Assembly (NCBI RefSeq): GCF_011250635.1
Contig: NZ_JAANNP010000005.1
Span: 229-43,572 of the forward strand
DNA: 43,344 nt
Direction: 5' to 3'
Origin: Motilibacter deserti
GTDB lineage: Bacteria > Actinomycetota > Actinomycetes > Motilibacterales > Motilibacteraceae
This document shows, piece after piece, positions 20,769-29,030 of the stretch. The notes below the pieces were generated by a model. It was given only the letters and a program-made list of their open reading frames with translations. It was not told where the DNA came from and ran no database searches. Made by a program: the position numbers and the translations under genes. Position 1 is the first letter of the stretch. The number at the start of each line of letters is the position of its first letter.

Positions 20769-22136
20769 GTGGGGAAAGCCTTGTCCGCGAACGGGGTCCC
20801 GCCCAAACCCGAGGCCGGCAGCGGCCCGTCCGGCCCACTCGCGCGCTCGGGGCAGGACGCGCTGGAGGACCCGGGCCGGCTCGACGCGCTGGCCCGCACC
20901 GGCCTCGACTCCGTCGCCGACCCGCGGTTCGACCGGGTCGCCCACCTGGCCCGCCGGCTGCTCGGCGTCCCGCTGGCGCTGGTCTCGCTCGTCGAGGTCA
21001 AGCGCCAGTTCTTCCCCGGCCAGTCGGGCCTGTCAGGCGTCGACGCCGACGCGCGCGAGACCGACATCTCGCGCTCGCTCTGCCGCTTCGTCGTCGAGTC
21101 CGGCCGCCCGTTCGTGGTCGCCGACACCCTCGCCGACCCCATGACCCGCACCAGCCGGGCCGTGGTCGAGGACGACATCGGCAGCTATGCCGGCGTGCCG
21201 GTGACCGACGACGACGGCCACGTCCTCGGCGCGCTCTGCGCGGTGGAGCGCGCCCCCCGGGTCTGGACCGAGGACGACGTGACGCTGCTGGCCGAGCTCG
21301 CCGAGCTCTGCTCGGCCGAGCTGCGGCTGAAGATCCTGCACGGCCGGCCGCCCGCCGACGACGGTGACGCGTTGGCCGCGCTGTCGGTCGACGAGCTGCA
21401 GGACGTCCATCGCTTCACGGCCGAGGCGCTGCAGCGCAGCCTGCTCACCGACCTGCCGCGCGAGCCGCTCCCGGGCGTACGCCTCGCCGGGCTCTACCGC
21501 CCCGCGACCGAGGCGCTCCAGGTCGGCGGCGACTGGTACGACGCCTTTCTCCTGCCCACGGGCCGCGCCGCGCTCGTGGTCGGCGACGTCGCGGGCCACG
21601 ACGTGACGGCCGCAGCGATCATGGGGCAGCTGCGCACGCTGCTGCGCGGAGTGGCGTTCCACGAGCACGGATCCCCGTCGGAGGTGCTCGCACACGTCGA
21701 CCGTGCCTCGGTCGGCCTCTCGCTCGATGCGCTGGCCACGTGCGTCTACGCCGAGGTGGAGCGGCGGCCCGACGGCGGCCTCCGGCTGCACCTGTCCAAC
21801 GCCGGGCACCTGCCCCCGCTGATCGTCTGCTCCGACGGCAGCACGGCCTCGCTCGCGGCGCGCGACGCGGACCTGCTGCTCGGGTTCGCCGCCGACGGGC
21901 TGCGCCAGGACCTGTCGCGGCCGCTGAGCTCCGGTGACCTGGTGCTGATGTTCAGCGACGGGCTGGTCGAGACCCGGGAGGAGTCCCTGGAGCGGGGGCT
22001 CGCGCGGTTGCACGCGGTCGCTGCGGCAGCCCGCGGCACCGAGGACCTCGACGCGTTCTGCGCGCACGTGGTGTCCGAGCTGACCGGGGACGACCGGCGC
22101 GACGACGTCGCGCTGCTCGCGCTGCGGGTGTCGTAG
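20769..22136 (+). CDS. GAF domain - SpoIIE-type PP2C phosphatase
   Basis: A 455-residue soluble serine phosphatase. GTG 20769 is preceded by GAGGAGGGGG. Residues about 45-195 form a GAF sensor domain (FDRVAHLARRLLGVPLALVSLVE, SLCRFVVESGRPFVVADT, SYAGVPVTDDDGHVLGALCAVE). About 215-455 is the PP2C/SpoIIE catalytic domain: LQRSLLTDLP, QVGGDWYDAFLLP with the metal-binding Asp, LVVGDVAGHDVTAAAIMGQLRTLLR, LSNAGHLPPLIV, LVLMFSDGLVETR and RRDDVALLALRV. Such proteins dephosphorylate STAS-type anti-anti-sigma factors. No anti-sigma or STAS partner gene adjoins it; it lies between xerD and parA, a spot usually without it. Confidence 0.9.
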   Translation: MGKALSANGVPPKPEAGSGPSGPLARSGQDALEDPGRLDALARTGLDSVADPRFDRVAHLARRLLGVPLALVSLVEVKRQFFPGQSGLSGVDADARETDISRSLCRFVVESGRPFVVADTLADPMTRTSRAVVEDDIGSYAGVPVTDDDGHVLGALCAVERAPRVWTEDDVTLLAELAELCSAELRLKILHGRPPADDGDALAALSVDELQDVHRFTAEALQRSLLTDLPREPLPGVRLAGLYRPATEALQVGGDWYDAFLLPTGRAALVVGDVAGHDVTAAAIMGQLRTLLRGVAFHEHGSPSEVLAHVDRASVGLSLDALATCVYAEVERRPDGGLRLHLSNAGHLPPLIVCSDGSTASLAARDADLLLGFAADGLRQDLSRPLSSGDLVLMFSDGLVETREESLERGLARLHAVAAAARGTEDLDAFCAHVVSELTGDDRRDDVALLALRVS

Positions 22137-22228
22137 CGCTCGGCTCCTCCGCCCCCGTTGCCCGAGCCGGCCGGGCCCGGCGCTGCGCCATGCACGCCGC
22201 GCCGACGAGCGGCTGGGGCGGGGCTTCC

Positions 22229-22257
22229 TTGAGGTCGTCAGGGGGACCGCGTAGGGT
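22229..22257 (+). promoter_or_regulatory. Sigma70-type promoter of parA
   Basis: TTGAGG (22229-22234), exactly 17 bp, then TAGGGT (22252-22257). This is the cleanest housekeeping-type promoter in the window. A start near 22264 would give a leader of about 53 nt with the GGAAGGAGGA ribosome binding site at 22301-22310. Confidence 0.65.
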
Positions 22258-22316
22258 CCGCGCACGGGTGGCGGCGTCGCGGCGCCGCGCACGCGCGTAC
22301 GGAAGGAGGAGCTCGC

Positions 22317-23279
22317 ATGGCACGCCAGCCTCGGCACGAGCAGCCCTCTCTCCTTCCCGGGGGCGACGACGCGCTCATCGACCTGCGGTCCGTCGACGGC
22401 GGGCGCGGAGCGACGAGCCGACGGCCCGCGCGGGAGTTCCCCGACCCGGCGCCGCTGCTCGAGCACGGCGGCGGCCGGGTGCTCGCCATGTGCAACCAGA
22501 AGGGCGGGGTCGGCAAGACCACCTCGACGATCAACCTCGGGGCCGCGCTGGCCGAGTTCGGCCGCCGGGTCCTGCTCGTCGACTTCGACCCGCAGGGCGC
22601 GCTGTCGGTCGGGCTCGGAGTCAACGCCCTCGACCTCGAGGCGACGGTCTACAACCTGCTGATGGACCGCCGGTGCACCGTCGACGAGGTCCTGCTCAAG
22701 ACCGACGTGCCCGGCCTCGACCTCATCCCGGCCAACATCGACCTGTCGGCGGCCGAGGTGGCGCTGGTGACCGAGGTCGGCCGCGAGCAGGCGCTCGCGC
22801 GCCAGATCGACGAGGTCGTCGACGACTACGACGTCGTCCTCATCGACTGCCAGCCCTCGCTCGGCCTGCTGACCATCAACGCCCTCACGGCCGCCGACAG
22901 CGTCATCATCCCGCTGGAGTGCGAGTACTTCGCCCTGCGCGGCGTCGCCATGCTCGTCGACACGATCACCAAAGTGCGCGACCGGCTCAACCCGGACCTC
23001 GCCATCGAGGGCATCCTCGCGACGATGTACGACGCCCGGACCACCCACAGCCGCGAGGTGCTCGCGCGGCTCGTCGAAGCCTTCGGCGACAAGGTCTTCC
23101 ACACCGTCATCAACCGGACGGTCCGCTTCCCCGAGACCACCGTCGCCGGCCAGCCGATAACGACGTACGCCCCGAGCTCGGTGGGCGCGGAGGCCTACCG
23201 CCAGCTGGCGCGCGAGGTCCTCTCCCGCTGGCCGAGCTCCGACGAGCCGGCCGGGAGCGCCCCGCACGGCGCGCGGTGA
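22317..23279 (+). CDS. ParA/Soj family chromosome-partitioning ATPase
   Basis: A 320-residue ParA-type ATPase. ATG 22317 follows GGAAGGAGGA. A poorly conserved head of about 55 residues precedes the deviant Walker A in MCNQKGGVGKTTSTINLGAAL, then LLVDFDPQGALSVGLG (Walker A' Asp) and DYDVVLIDCQPSLGLLTINAL (Walker B). The closing segment KVFHTVINRTVRFPETTVAG is typical of Soj. No parB follows; instead scpA begins at the overlapping stop codon. This is therefore the orphan ParA-like protein of the xerD-scpAB block (Rv1708 position), not the origin-proximal parAB pair. A partner within ScpAB/SMC function is plausible by linkage. Confidence 0.92.
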   Translation: MARQPRHEQPSLLPGGDDALIDLRSVDGGRGATSRRPAREFPDPAPLLEHGGGRVLAMCNQKGGVGKTTSTINLGAALAEFGRRVLLVDFDPQGALSVGLGVNALDLEATVYNLLMDRRCTVDEVLLKTDVPGLDLIPANIDLSAAEVALVTEVGREQALARQIDEVVDDYDVVLIDCQPSLGLLTINALTAADSVIIPLECEYFALRGVAMLVDTITKVRDRLNPDLAIEGILATMYDARTTHSREVLARLVEAFGDKVFHTVINRTVRFPETTVAGQPITTYAPSSVGAEAYRQLAREVLSRWPSSDEPAGSAPHGAR

Positions 23280-24196
23280 CCGGGGGCTCCGGCCCGCACG
23301 CGGTCGCCGACGAGGCGCCCGCTAGCGCCCCCGGTAGTGCGCTGGACGGCGGGACTCCGGGCGACGCGGAGCCGCGGGCAGGTGGCTTCGCGGTCCGGCT
23401 CGACGTCTTCGAGGGGCCGTTCGACCTGCTGCTGTCGTTGATCGCCAAGCACCAGCTCGACGTCACCGAGATCGCGCTGTCGAAGGTCACCGACGACTTC
23501 ATCGCGCACATCCGGGCCGCAGGCGCGGAGTGGGACCTGGGCCAGACCTCGGAGTTCCTCCTCGTGGCGGCGACGCTCCTCGACCTCAAGGCAGCCCGGC
23601 TGCTCCCGGCCGCGGAGGTCGAGGACGAGGAGGACCTCGCCCTGCTCGAGGCCCGGGACCTGCTCTTCGCCCGGCTGCTGCAGTACCGCGCCTACAAGCA
23701 GGCCTCGACCGTGCTCGCCGGCATGCTCGGCGACATGGCGCTGCGCCACCCGCGCAGCGTCAGCCTCGAGCCGCGCTTCGCCGGGCTGCTGCCGGAGGTG
23801 CTGCTCGGCCTCGGGCCCGAGGAGTTCGCCGCGCTCGCCGCGCGGGCGATGGCGCCGCGGCCCGTGCCGACGGTGGCGACCGAGCACGTGCACGCGCCGC
23901 GGGTCAGCGTCCGCGAGCAGGCCGCGCTGGTCGTCGCCCGGCTGCGCGGGAGCGGCCCGCTGAGCTTCCGCGACCTGGTGGCCGACGCCGACGAGACGCT
24001 CGTCGTCGTCGCGCGGTTCCTGGCGCTGCTGGAGCTGTTCCGCGACGGGAGCGTCGCGTTCGAGCAGCCGACGGCCCTCGGCGAGCTGCACGTGCGCTGG
24101 ACGGGGAGCGCCGAGGAGTCCGCAGTCGTGACCGGGCCGTCCGACTTCGACGAGGCGGAGGAGAACAGTGCAGACGGACCATCAGCCTCAACCTGA
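23276..24196 (+). CDS. scpA: Segregation and condensation protein A
   Basis: A 306-residue kleisin that bridges SMC heads with ScpB. GTG 23276 overlaps the parA stop. The signature VRLDVFEGPFDLLLSLIAKHQLDVTEIALSKVTDDFIAHI is present, after an unconserved 38-residue head rich in Gly/Ala/Pro. The centre has FLLVAATLLDLKAARLLP and EEDLALLEARDLLFARLLQYRAYKQAS; the C-terminal winged-helix portion (about 212-285) contains VARFLALLELFRDGSVAFEQ. The last 29 nt overlap scpB, one of the longer overlaps in the window. Confidence 0.95.
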   Translation: MTGGSGPHAVADEAPASAPGSALDGGTPGDAEPRAGGFAVRLDVFEGPFDLLLSLIAKHQLDVTEIALSKVTDDFIAHIRAAGAEWDLGQTSEFLLVAATLLDLKAARLLPAAEVEDEEDLALLEARDLLFARLLQYRAYKQASTVLAGMLGDMALRHPRSVSLEPRFAGLLPEVLLGLGPEEFAALAARAMAPRPVPTVATEHVHAPRVSVREQAALVVARLRGSGPLSFRDLVADADETLVVVARFLALLELFRDGSVAFEQPTALGELHVRWTGSAEESAVVTGPSDFDEAEENSADGPSAST

Positions 24197-24881
24197 GGTC
24201 GAGGCTTCTGATCGGCCGCCGGTGGCCCACGAGGTGGGGGCGGACGGGCAGGCGCAGCCCTCGGACGGGGACGCCGGAGGCGACGGGGCGGCGGCCGGCG
24301 ACGGGGACGCCGGTGCCGGCGGTGCGGCACCGGCCGTGCCGCTGCGGGCCGCGCTCGAGGCCGTCCTGCTGGTGGCCGACGAGCCGGTGCCCGAGACCGT
24401 TCTCGCCCAGCTGGTCGAGCACCCGCCTGGCATGGTGGCCGACACCGTCCGCGCGCTCGCCGCGGAGTACGCCGAGCAAGCGCGCGGCTTCGAGCTGCGC
24501 CAGGTCGCCGGCGGCTGGCGCTTCTACACCGCGCCGCACTGTGCACCTGTGGTCGAGCGTTATGTCCTCGACGGGCAGCAGGCCCGGCTGACGCAGGCCG
24601 CGCTGGAGACGCTCGCCGTCGTGGCGTACCGGCAGCCGGTGTCGCGCGGCCGGGTGGCCGCGGTGCGCGGCGTCAACTCCGACGGGGTCATGCGCACCCT
24701 GGTCTCCCGCGGTCTGGTGGAGGAGGCAGGCGCGGACACGGAGACCGGCGCGACGCTCTACCGCACCACGGCGTACTTCCTCGAACGGCTGGGCCTGCAG
24801 TCGCTGGAGGAGCTTCCGTCGCTGGCTCCGTACCTGCCGGACGTAGAGTCGGTAGCCGAGGAAGCGGGCACGAGACGGTGA
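24168..24881 (+). CDS. scpB: Segregation and condensation protein B
   Basis: A 237-residue ScpB, GTG at 24168 within the scpA end. The first 60 residues are an acidic, Gly/Ala-rich, probably disordered extension (MQTDHQPQPEVEASDRPP). The conserved double winged-helix core starts at about 62: LRAALEAVLLVADEPVPETVLAQLVE, then GFELRQVAGGWRFYT, LTQAALETLAVVAYRQPVSRGRVAAVRGVNSDGVMRTLVSRGLVEEAG and LYRTTAYFLERLGLQSLEELP. Because the extension is not conserved, a downstream start is possible, but none has a better ribosome binding site. It pairs with ScpA in the SMC complex for chromosome condensation. Confidence 0.95.
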   Translation: MQTDHQPQPEVEASDRPPVAHEVGADGQAQPSDGDAGGDGAAAGDGDAGAGGAAPAVPLRAALEAVLLVADEPVPETVLAQLVEHPPGMVADTVRALAAEYAEQARGFELRQVAGGWRFYTAPHCAPVVERYVLDGQQARLTQAALETLAVVAYRQPVSRGRVAAVRGVNSDGVMRTLVSRGLVEEAGADTETGATLYRTTAYFLERLGLQSLEELPSLAPYLPDVESVAEEAGTRR

Positions 24882-24915
24882 CCCGGCACTGAGACGTGAG
24901 GTTGAGGTCGAGGGT

Positions 24916-25644
24916 ATGGACGAGGGCATCCGGCTGCAGCGCGTGCTGGCCGCGGCGGGGCTCGGCTCCCGACGAGCGTGCGAGGTGCTCATCGAGCGGG
25001 GCCGGGTCGAGGTCGACGGCAAGCGGGTGCGTGAGCAGGGCATGCGCGTCGACCCCGACAAGGCCGTCATCAAGGTCGACGGCAAGCGCATCGGCTCGGC
25101 GCCCGGCAAGGAATACCTCGTGCTGCACAAGCCCACGGGGATCGTGAGCGCCATGTCGGACCCCGAGGGCCGGCCCCATCTGGGTCAGTTCCTCGGGGAG
25201 TCGCGCCGGCTCTTCCACGTCGGCCGGCTGGACTTCGACACCGAGGGCCTGCTGATCATGACCAACGACGGCGACCTGGCCCACCGGCTGACCCACCCGT
25301 CGTACGGCGTGCAGAAGACCTACCTCGCCGAGGTGCCCGCCCCGGTGGCCCGCGACGTCGGCAAGCGGCTCCGGGCCGGGATCGAGCTCGAGGACGGCGT
25401 CGTCAAGGTCGACTCGTTCCGGCTGATCAGCGCCAGCGGCAACCGGGCGATGGTCGAGGTGATCGTCCACGAGGGGCGCAAGCACGTCGTCCGCCGCCTG
25501 CTCGACGCGGTCGGGCTGCCGGTGCAGCGGCTCATCCGCACCCAGGTGGGCCCGATCAAGCTCGGCGACCTGCGCCCGGGCAGCATCCGCCCGCTCAACC
25601 AGAAGGAGATCGGCGAGCTCTTCGCCGCCGTCGAGCCGAAGTGA
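24916..25644 (+). CDS. rluB: 23S rRNA pseudouridine synthase (RluB/RsuA family)
   Basis: A 242-residue RsuA/RluB-type pseudouridine synthase, ATG 24916, 34 nt after scpB. Residues 5-50 are an S4 domain (RLQRVLAAAGLGSRRACEVL). The catalytic domain contains VGRLDFDTEGLLIMTNDGDLA, where the Asp of GRLD is the catalytic residue, then LTHPSYGVQKTYLAEV and IVHEGRKHVVRRLLDAVGLPV. Conserved neighbour of scpAB in actinobacteria. Likely modifies helix 89 or nearby of 23S rRNA by analogy with RluB; the exact site is not shown by the sequence. Confidence 0.93.
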   Translation: MDEGIRLQRVLAAAGLGSRRACEVLIERGRVEVDGKRVREQGMRVDPDKAVIKVDGKRIGSAPGKEYLVLHKPTGIVSAMSDPEGRPHLGQFLGESRRLFHVGRLDFDTEGLLIMTNDGDLAHRLTHPSYGVQKTYLAEVPAPVARDVGKRLRAGIELEDGVVKVDSFRLISASGNRAMVEVIVHEGRKHVVRRLLDAVGLPVQRLIRTQVGPIKLGDLRPGSIRPLNQKEIGELFAAVEPK

Positions 25645-25680
25645 CCGGCATGCGGGCAGCACGGCGGCCGCCCGCCGATA

Positions 25681-25724
25681 GGCAGTAGCGTCTGCCTGCT
25701 CCTGCACGGGCCTGCTGCCCGTGC
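25681..25724 (+). promoter_or_regulatory. Hairpin-rich leader upstream of aroH
   Basis: Two stem-loops in tandem: GGCAG (25681-25685) with CTGCC (25692-25696), loop TAGCGT; and a perfect 7-bp stem GCACGGG (25704-25710) with CCCGTGC (25718-25724), loop CCTGCTG. The TAGCGT loop also fits a -10 box, so the second hairpin would open the aroH transcript. It may instead be the rluB terminator, but no T-run follows and no aromatic-rich leader peptide is visible. Confidence 0.4.
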
Positions 25725-25755
25725 CGTACCACCTGCCAGACGTCGGAGGATCCCC

Positions 25756-26118
25756 GTGCCCGTGCGCGCAGTCCGCGGAGCCGTCCAGCTCGACCGCGAC
25801 GAGTCCGAGCACATGCTCTCCTCGGTCGAGGAGCTGCTGAGCGAGATCCTGACGCAGAACTCCCTCGAGCTCGAGGACCTGATCAGCGTCATCCTCACGG
25901 CGACCCCCGACCTGGTGAGCGAGTTCCCCGCGGTCGCCGCCCGGCGGCTGGGCATGGGCGACGTCCCGCTGCTGTGCGCGCAGGAGATCGACGTTCAGGG
26001 CGCGCTGCCCAGGGTCGTGCGGGTCATGGCCCACGTGGAGACGGCCAAATCGCGCCAGGAGGTCCGCCACGTCTACCTGCGCGGGGCGCAGGCGCTGCGC
26101 CGCGACCTCGCCCAGTGA
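25756..26118 (+). CDS. aroH: Chorismate mutase, AroH class
   Basis: A 120-residue monofunctional chorismate mutase converting chorismate to prephenate. GTG 25756 with GGAGGA 7 nt upstream. The family's active-site residues are in place relative to B. subtilis AroH: Arg7 (VRAVRGA), Cys74 and Glu77 (LLCAQEIDV), Arg89 (VVRVMAH) and Tyr107 (VYLRGA). Length equals that of the trimeric AroH enzymes, unlike the AroQ class common in other phyla. It lies 7 nt before tyrA, so the two successive steps of tyrosine synthesis are co-transcribed. Confidence 0.95.
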   Translation: MPVRAVRGAVQLDRDESEHMLSSVEELLSEILTQNSLELEDLISVILTATPDLVSEFPAVAARRLGMGDVPLLCAQEIDVQGALPRVVRVMAHVETAKSRQEVRHVYLRGAQALRRDLAQ

Positions 26119-26125
26119 CCCCGCA

Positions 26126-27226
26126 GTGACGCTCGACGGCGCGTCTCTGCACAGCGTCGCCATCTCCGGCGCCGGCCTCATCGGCACCTCGATCGGGCTG
26201 GCGCTGCGCCGCACCGGAGTCCGGGTGCACCTGTCGGACGCGGACCCGGAGGTGGCCCGCCGCGCGGCCGAGCTCGGCGCCGGCACGCTGGAGGAGCCGG
26301 CCGGGCCGGTCGACCTCTTCGTCGCCGCGGCCCCGCCGTACGCCGTCGCCGGCGTCCTCGGCGCCGCGATCGCGGCCGGGACGGCCCGGACCTACACCGA
26401 CGTCGCCGGGGTCAAGGAGGCCCCGCTGCGCGAGGTCTCGCGGCACCACCCCGGCCTCGCCACGCTCGTCGGCGGGCACCCGATGGCCGGCCGTGAGCGC
26501 AGCGGCCCGGGCGCAGCGCAGGCGGACCTGTTCGAGGGGCGGCCGTGGGTCGTCACGCCGCTGCCGACGTCAGGCGCCGAGCACGTGGCCCGCGTCGAGG
26601 AGCTGGCCCGGCTCTGCGGCGCCACCGCGGTCCGCATGGGCCCGGCCGCGCACGACCGCGCGGTCGCGCTGGTGTCGCACGCGCCGCACCTGCTCGCCGC
26701 GCTCGTCGCGTGCCGGCTCGCCGCCGGGGAGGAGGCGGCGGTCGCGGTCGCGGGGACGGGCGTACGCGACATCACCCGGGTCGCCGGGTCCGACCCCGCG
26801 CCGTGGGTCTCCCTGCTCGGGGCCAACGCCCGCCCGGTGGCCGACGTCCTCGCGCAGCTGCGGGACGACCTGGACGTCGCGCTCGGTGCGCTGAACGCGC
26901 TCGCGACCGACCCGGCGGACGCCGGTGCCGGTGAGCGGATGCGCGCCCTGCTGGCCGCGGGCGTGACGGGCCGGGAGCGGCTTCCCGGCCGTCACGGCGG
27001 CCGCCCAGAAGCACTGGCCGTGGTCCCGGTGGTCGTGCCGGACCGGCCGGGGGAGCTGGCCCGGCTGCTCGCCTTCATCGGCGAGGCAGGGGTCAACGTC
27101 GAGGACCTCGGGCTGGAGCACTCGCTCGGCCAGCCGGCCGGCCTCGCGCTGGTGTCCGTACGCCCGGAGGCCGCCGCTCGGCTGCGCGAGGTCCTCGCGG
27201 CCGGCGGCTGGTCGGTCCACGCCTGA
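26126..27226 (+). CDS. tyrA: Prephenate dehydrogenase with ACT domain
   Basis: A 366-residue TyrA. GTG 26126 lies 7 nt after aroH. The N-terminal Rossmann motif is AISGAGLIGTSIGLALRRTG (about 11-30). The conserved prephenate dehydrogenase blocks are DVAGVKEAPLREV and LVGGHPMAGRERSGPGAAQADLFEGRPWVV. About 180-280 is the helical dimerisation domain. The C-terminal 75 residues form an ACT regulatory domain (VVPVVVPDRPGELARLLAFIGEAGVNVEDLGLEHS), suggesting feedback control by tyrosine or another amino acid. Oxidatively decarboxylates prephenate to 4-hydroxyphenylpyruvate. Confidence 0.95.
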   Translation: MTLDGASLHSVAISGAGLIGTSIGLALRRTGVRVHLSDADPEVARRAAELGAGTLEEPAGPVDLFVAAAPPYAVAGVLGAAIAAGTARTYTDVAGVKEAPLREVSRHHPGLATLVGGHPMAGRERSGPGAAQADLFEGRPWVVTPLPTSGAEHVARVEELARLCGATAVRMGPAAHDRAVALVSHAPHLLAALVACRLAAGEEAAVAVAGTGVRDITRVAGSDPAPWVSLLGANARPVADVLAQLRDDLDVALGALNALATDPADAGAGERMRALLAAGVTGRERLPGRHGGRPEALAVVPVVVPDRPGELARLLAFIGEAGVNVEDLGLEHSLGQPAGLALVSVRPEAAARLREVLAAGGWSVHA

Positions 27227-27238
27227 CGCCGCCCCACG

Positions 27239-27263
27239 CGGCGGGCGCCGGTCGCGCCCGCCG
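27239..27263. terminator. Bidirectional terminator between tyrA and the DUF4142 gene
   Basis: Perfect 9-bp inverted repeat CGGCGGGCG (27239-27247) and CGCCCGCCG (27255-27263) with a 7-nt loop, placed exactly in the 45-nt gap between two convergent genes. No T-run on either side. Confidence 0.6.
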
Positions 27264-27271
27264 GCCCGGGC

Positions 27272-27862
27272 TCAGCGCCCGGTGACGAGCCGGGTGGCGG
27301 TGGGCACGAGCGCCGCGTAGTGCTGCTCGATGTAGGGAGCCGCCTCGGCCGCGAGGGCGCGCACGGCCGGCTCCTGGCCGGTCGCGAGCTCCAACTGCCC
27401 GGCCTTCATCGCCCGGCCGTGGGAGTTGAGCTGCTGCACGCTCCACATGCGGTCGAACACCGGCCCCGCCGGCAGGGACCGGAGGAAGTCGAGCTCGCGC
27501 TGCGTCTGCGGCGTCAGCTGGTCCGGGATCGTCACCCCGAGCGCGGCCGCCACGGCCGCCCCGCGCTGCTCGAGCATGGTGTGGTGCTCGATGAACAGGG
27601 CGGCCAGCTGACGCACCTGCGGGTCCGTGGCCTTCTCCAGGGCCAGCCGGCCCGCGGTGATCTCGTTGACGTTGCCGTCGTGCGCGGCGAGGAGGAAGGC
27701 GAGGTCCGGGGCCGGGACGGCCGCCACCGCCACCTGCGAATGCGCCGCCCGGTCAGCGGGCGGGGCGGCCTGGGCGGCAGGGGCGAGCCCTGTCACGGTC
27801 GTGCAGGCCAGCGCCAGGCCGGCGGCCAGGCTGCCGATGCGTACGGTCGCGTGCTTTTGCAT
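27272..27862 (-). CDS. Secreted DUF4142 protein
   Basis: A 196-residue exported protein. The start is taken at ATG 27862 (MQKHATVRIGSLAAGLALACTTV), because this gives a proper Sec signal peptide ending near AQA-A at about 33; an in-frame ATG 57 nt upstream would bury it. The mature part is the all-helical DUF4142/ferritin-like fold: DLAFLLAAHDGNVNEITAGRLALEKATDPQVRQLAALFIEHHTML, then ...LNSHGRAMKAGQLELATGQEPAVRALAAEAAPYIEQH. The family is widespread, often predicted as outer-surface or periplasmic four-helix bundle, and its role is unknown. Its conserved His and Glu residues look like a metal-binding arrangement but this is inference. Confidence 0.85.
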   Translation of the reverse strand: MQKHATVRIGSLAAGLALACTTVTGLAPAAQAAPPADRAAHSQVAVAAVPAPDLAFLLAAHDGNVNEITAGRLALEKATDPQVRQLAALFIEHHTMLEQRGAAVAAALGVTIPDQLTPQTQRELDFLRSLPAGPVFDRMWSVQQLNSHGRAMKAGQLELATGQEPAVRALAAEAAPYIEQHYAALVPTATRLVTGR

Positions 27863-27974
27863 GAGAGAGAACCCCCGAGGTCGGTGCGCCCTGGTTCCGG
27901 ACGGCAGGGGGATGCCCACCTCGCGACGTATTAGCCCGATCTGATCAGGAATGTCGAGAACGTTGCCGCGGCCC

Positions 27975-28640
27975 TCACGACCGGCGGAACGGCCCGTCGA
28001 GCGCCGCCCACTGCAGCGCGAGGATCGTCTTCGCGTCGACGATCTCGCCGCGCCGCACCATGTCGAGCGCGGTGTCGAAGGGCAGCTCGACGACCTCGAT
28101 GTCCTCCTCGTCGTCGACCCCGCCGCCCGCGCCCACCCGGTCCGCAGGGGAGTACGGCGCCGCGTAGACGTGCAGCGTCTCGGTCACCGAGCCCGGGCTC
28201 ATGACGACGGCGAACAGCTCCTGCACCTCGCCGACCCGGTAGCCGGTCTCCTCCTCGACCTCGCGGCGTACGGCGTCCTCCGGCCCGTCCTCGTCGAGCA
28301 GCCCGGCCGGCAGCTCGAGGAGCATGCCGTCGGGATGCCCGTTGACGTAGGCCGGGTAGCGGAACTGGCGCACCAGCACCACGCTCCGGCTCGCGACGTC
28401 GTGGAGCAGCAGGGCGGCTCCGTTGCCCCGGTCGTAGGTCTCCCGGCGCTGGGCGGACCAGGTGCCGTCGCGGCCCTCGTAGTCGAACGTCGTGCGCCGC
28501 AGCACGCCCCAGTCGTTCGCGAGCACCTCGACGTCGATGACCTTGACCCGCGGGTTGCGGTCCAGCCCGAGGCCGGTGCGGTGCAGGCCGACGCGGCCGC
28601 GGGCGTCCGGCACGTCGATGCCGGGCCTGCCGGCGCTCAT
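27975..28640 (-). CDS. nudK: NudK-like GDP-mannose/ADP-ribose Nudix hydrolase
   Basis: A 221-residue Nudix enzyme starting MSAGRPGIDVPDARG at ATG 28640, which overlaps the upstream gene's stop as ATGA. It follows E. coli NudK almost block by block: RRETYDRGNGAALLLHD, SVVLVRQFRYPAYVNGHPDG, LPAGLLDEDGPEDAVRREVEEETGYRVGEV (intact Nudix box), VVMSPGSVTETLHVYAAPYS, GGGVDDEEDIEVVELPFDTALDMVRRGEIVDAKTILALQW. NudK hydrolyses GDP-mannose; homologues also take ADP-ribose and related compounds. Co-operonic with a DeoR regulator and a deoxyribosyltransferase-like protein, suggesting nucleotide-sugar or nucleoside turnover. Confidence 0.92.
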   Translation of the reverse strand: MSAGRPGIDVPDARGRVGLHRTGLGLDRNPRVKVIDVEVLANDWGVLRRTTFDYEGRDGTWSAQRRETYDRGNGAALLLHDVASRSVVLVRQFRYPAYVNGHPDGMLLELPAGLLDEDGPEDAVRREVEEETGYRVGEVQELFAVVMSPGSVTETLHVYAAPYSPADRVGAGGGVDDEEDIEVVELPFDTALDMVRRGEIVDAKTILALQWAALDGPFRRS

Positions 28641-29020
28641 CGGGCGGCCGTCGCAGCGGTGGGGACCTCGTCGACGGACAGGTAGACGAGCTTTCCCTCC
28701 GCGCGGGCCTGGGCGACCATCGCGTCGGCGCCGGCCGACGGCCCGCCGATGCGCAGCACCGCGTCGCACCGGCTGAGCAGGCGCTCGGCGACCGGGTGGA
28801 AGACCTCGTCGAACGCTGCGTCCCCGACGCGCGTCGAGCCGGCGGCTTCGGCCATCGGCAGGGCGAGGGCCTCGCCGGTGACCGCGAGGTGCCCGGCACG
28901 GAACAGGTGCAGCGCCACGTCGGTCATCGCCCGCACGTTGGCGTCGAGCTTGCCGGGGTCGTCCCCGGTGCCCGACCGGTAGGGGCCGGCGACGAGGATC
29001 ATCAGCGGTTGCGGGTTCAT
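28637..29020 (-). CDS. DUF4406 nucleoside deoxyribosyltransferase-like protein
   Basis: A 127-residue protein, MNPQPLMILVAGPYRSGTGDD at the start; ATG 29020 has AAGGAAG upstream. The Rossmann-like core begins with ILVAGPYRSG, continues AMTDVALHLFRAGHLAVTGEALALP and ends CDAVLRIGGPSAGADAMVAQARAEGKLVYLSVDEVP, the DUF4406 / nucleoside 2-deoxyribosyltransferase-like pattern. In true deoxyribosyltransferases a Glu is nucleophile; the Glu in TGEALALP may correspond, but this was not tested. The gene lies 10 nt after deoR and overlaps nudK by 4 nt, so it is the middle gene of a three-gene unit. Substrate unknown. Confidence 0.75.
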   Translation of the reverse strand: MNPQPLMILVAGPYRSGTGDDPGKLDANVRAMTDVALHLFRAGHLAVTGEALALPMAEAAGSTRVGDAAFDEVFHPVAERLLSRCDAVLRIGGPSAGADAMVAQARAEGKLVYLSVDEVPTAATAAR

Positions 29021-29030
29021 GGTTCTTCCT

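Noticed and set aside
27863-27919. Upstream ATG (27919) as the start of the DUF4142 protein
   Set aside because: It would put 19 extra residues in front of the signal peptide; the start at 27862 leaves a standard signal sequence.
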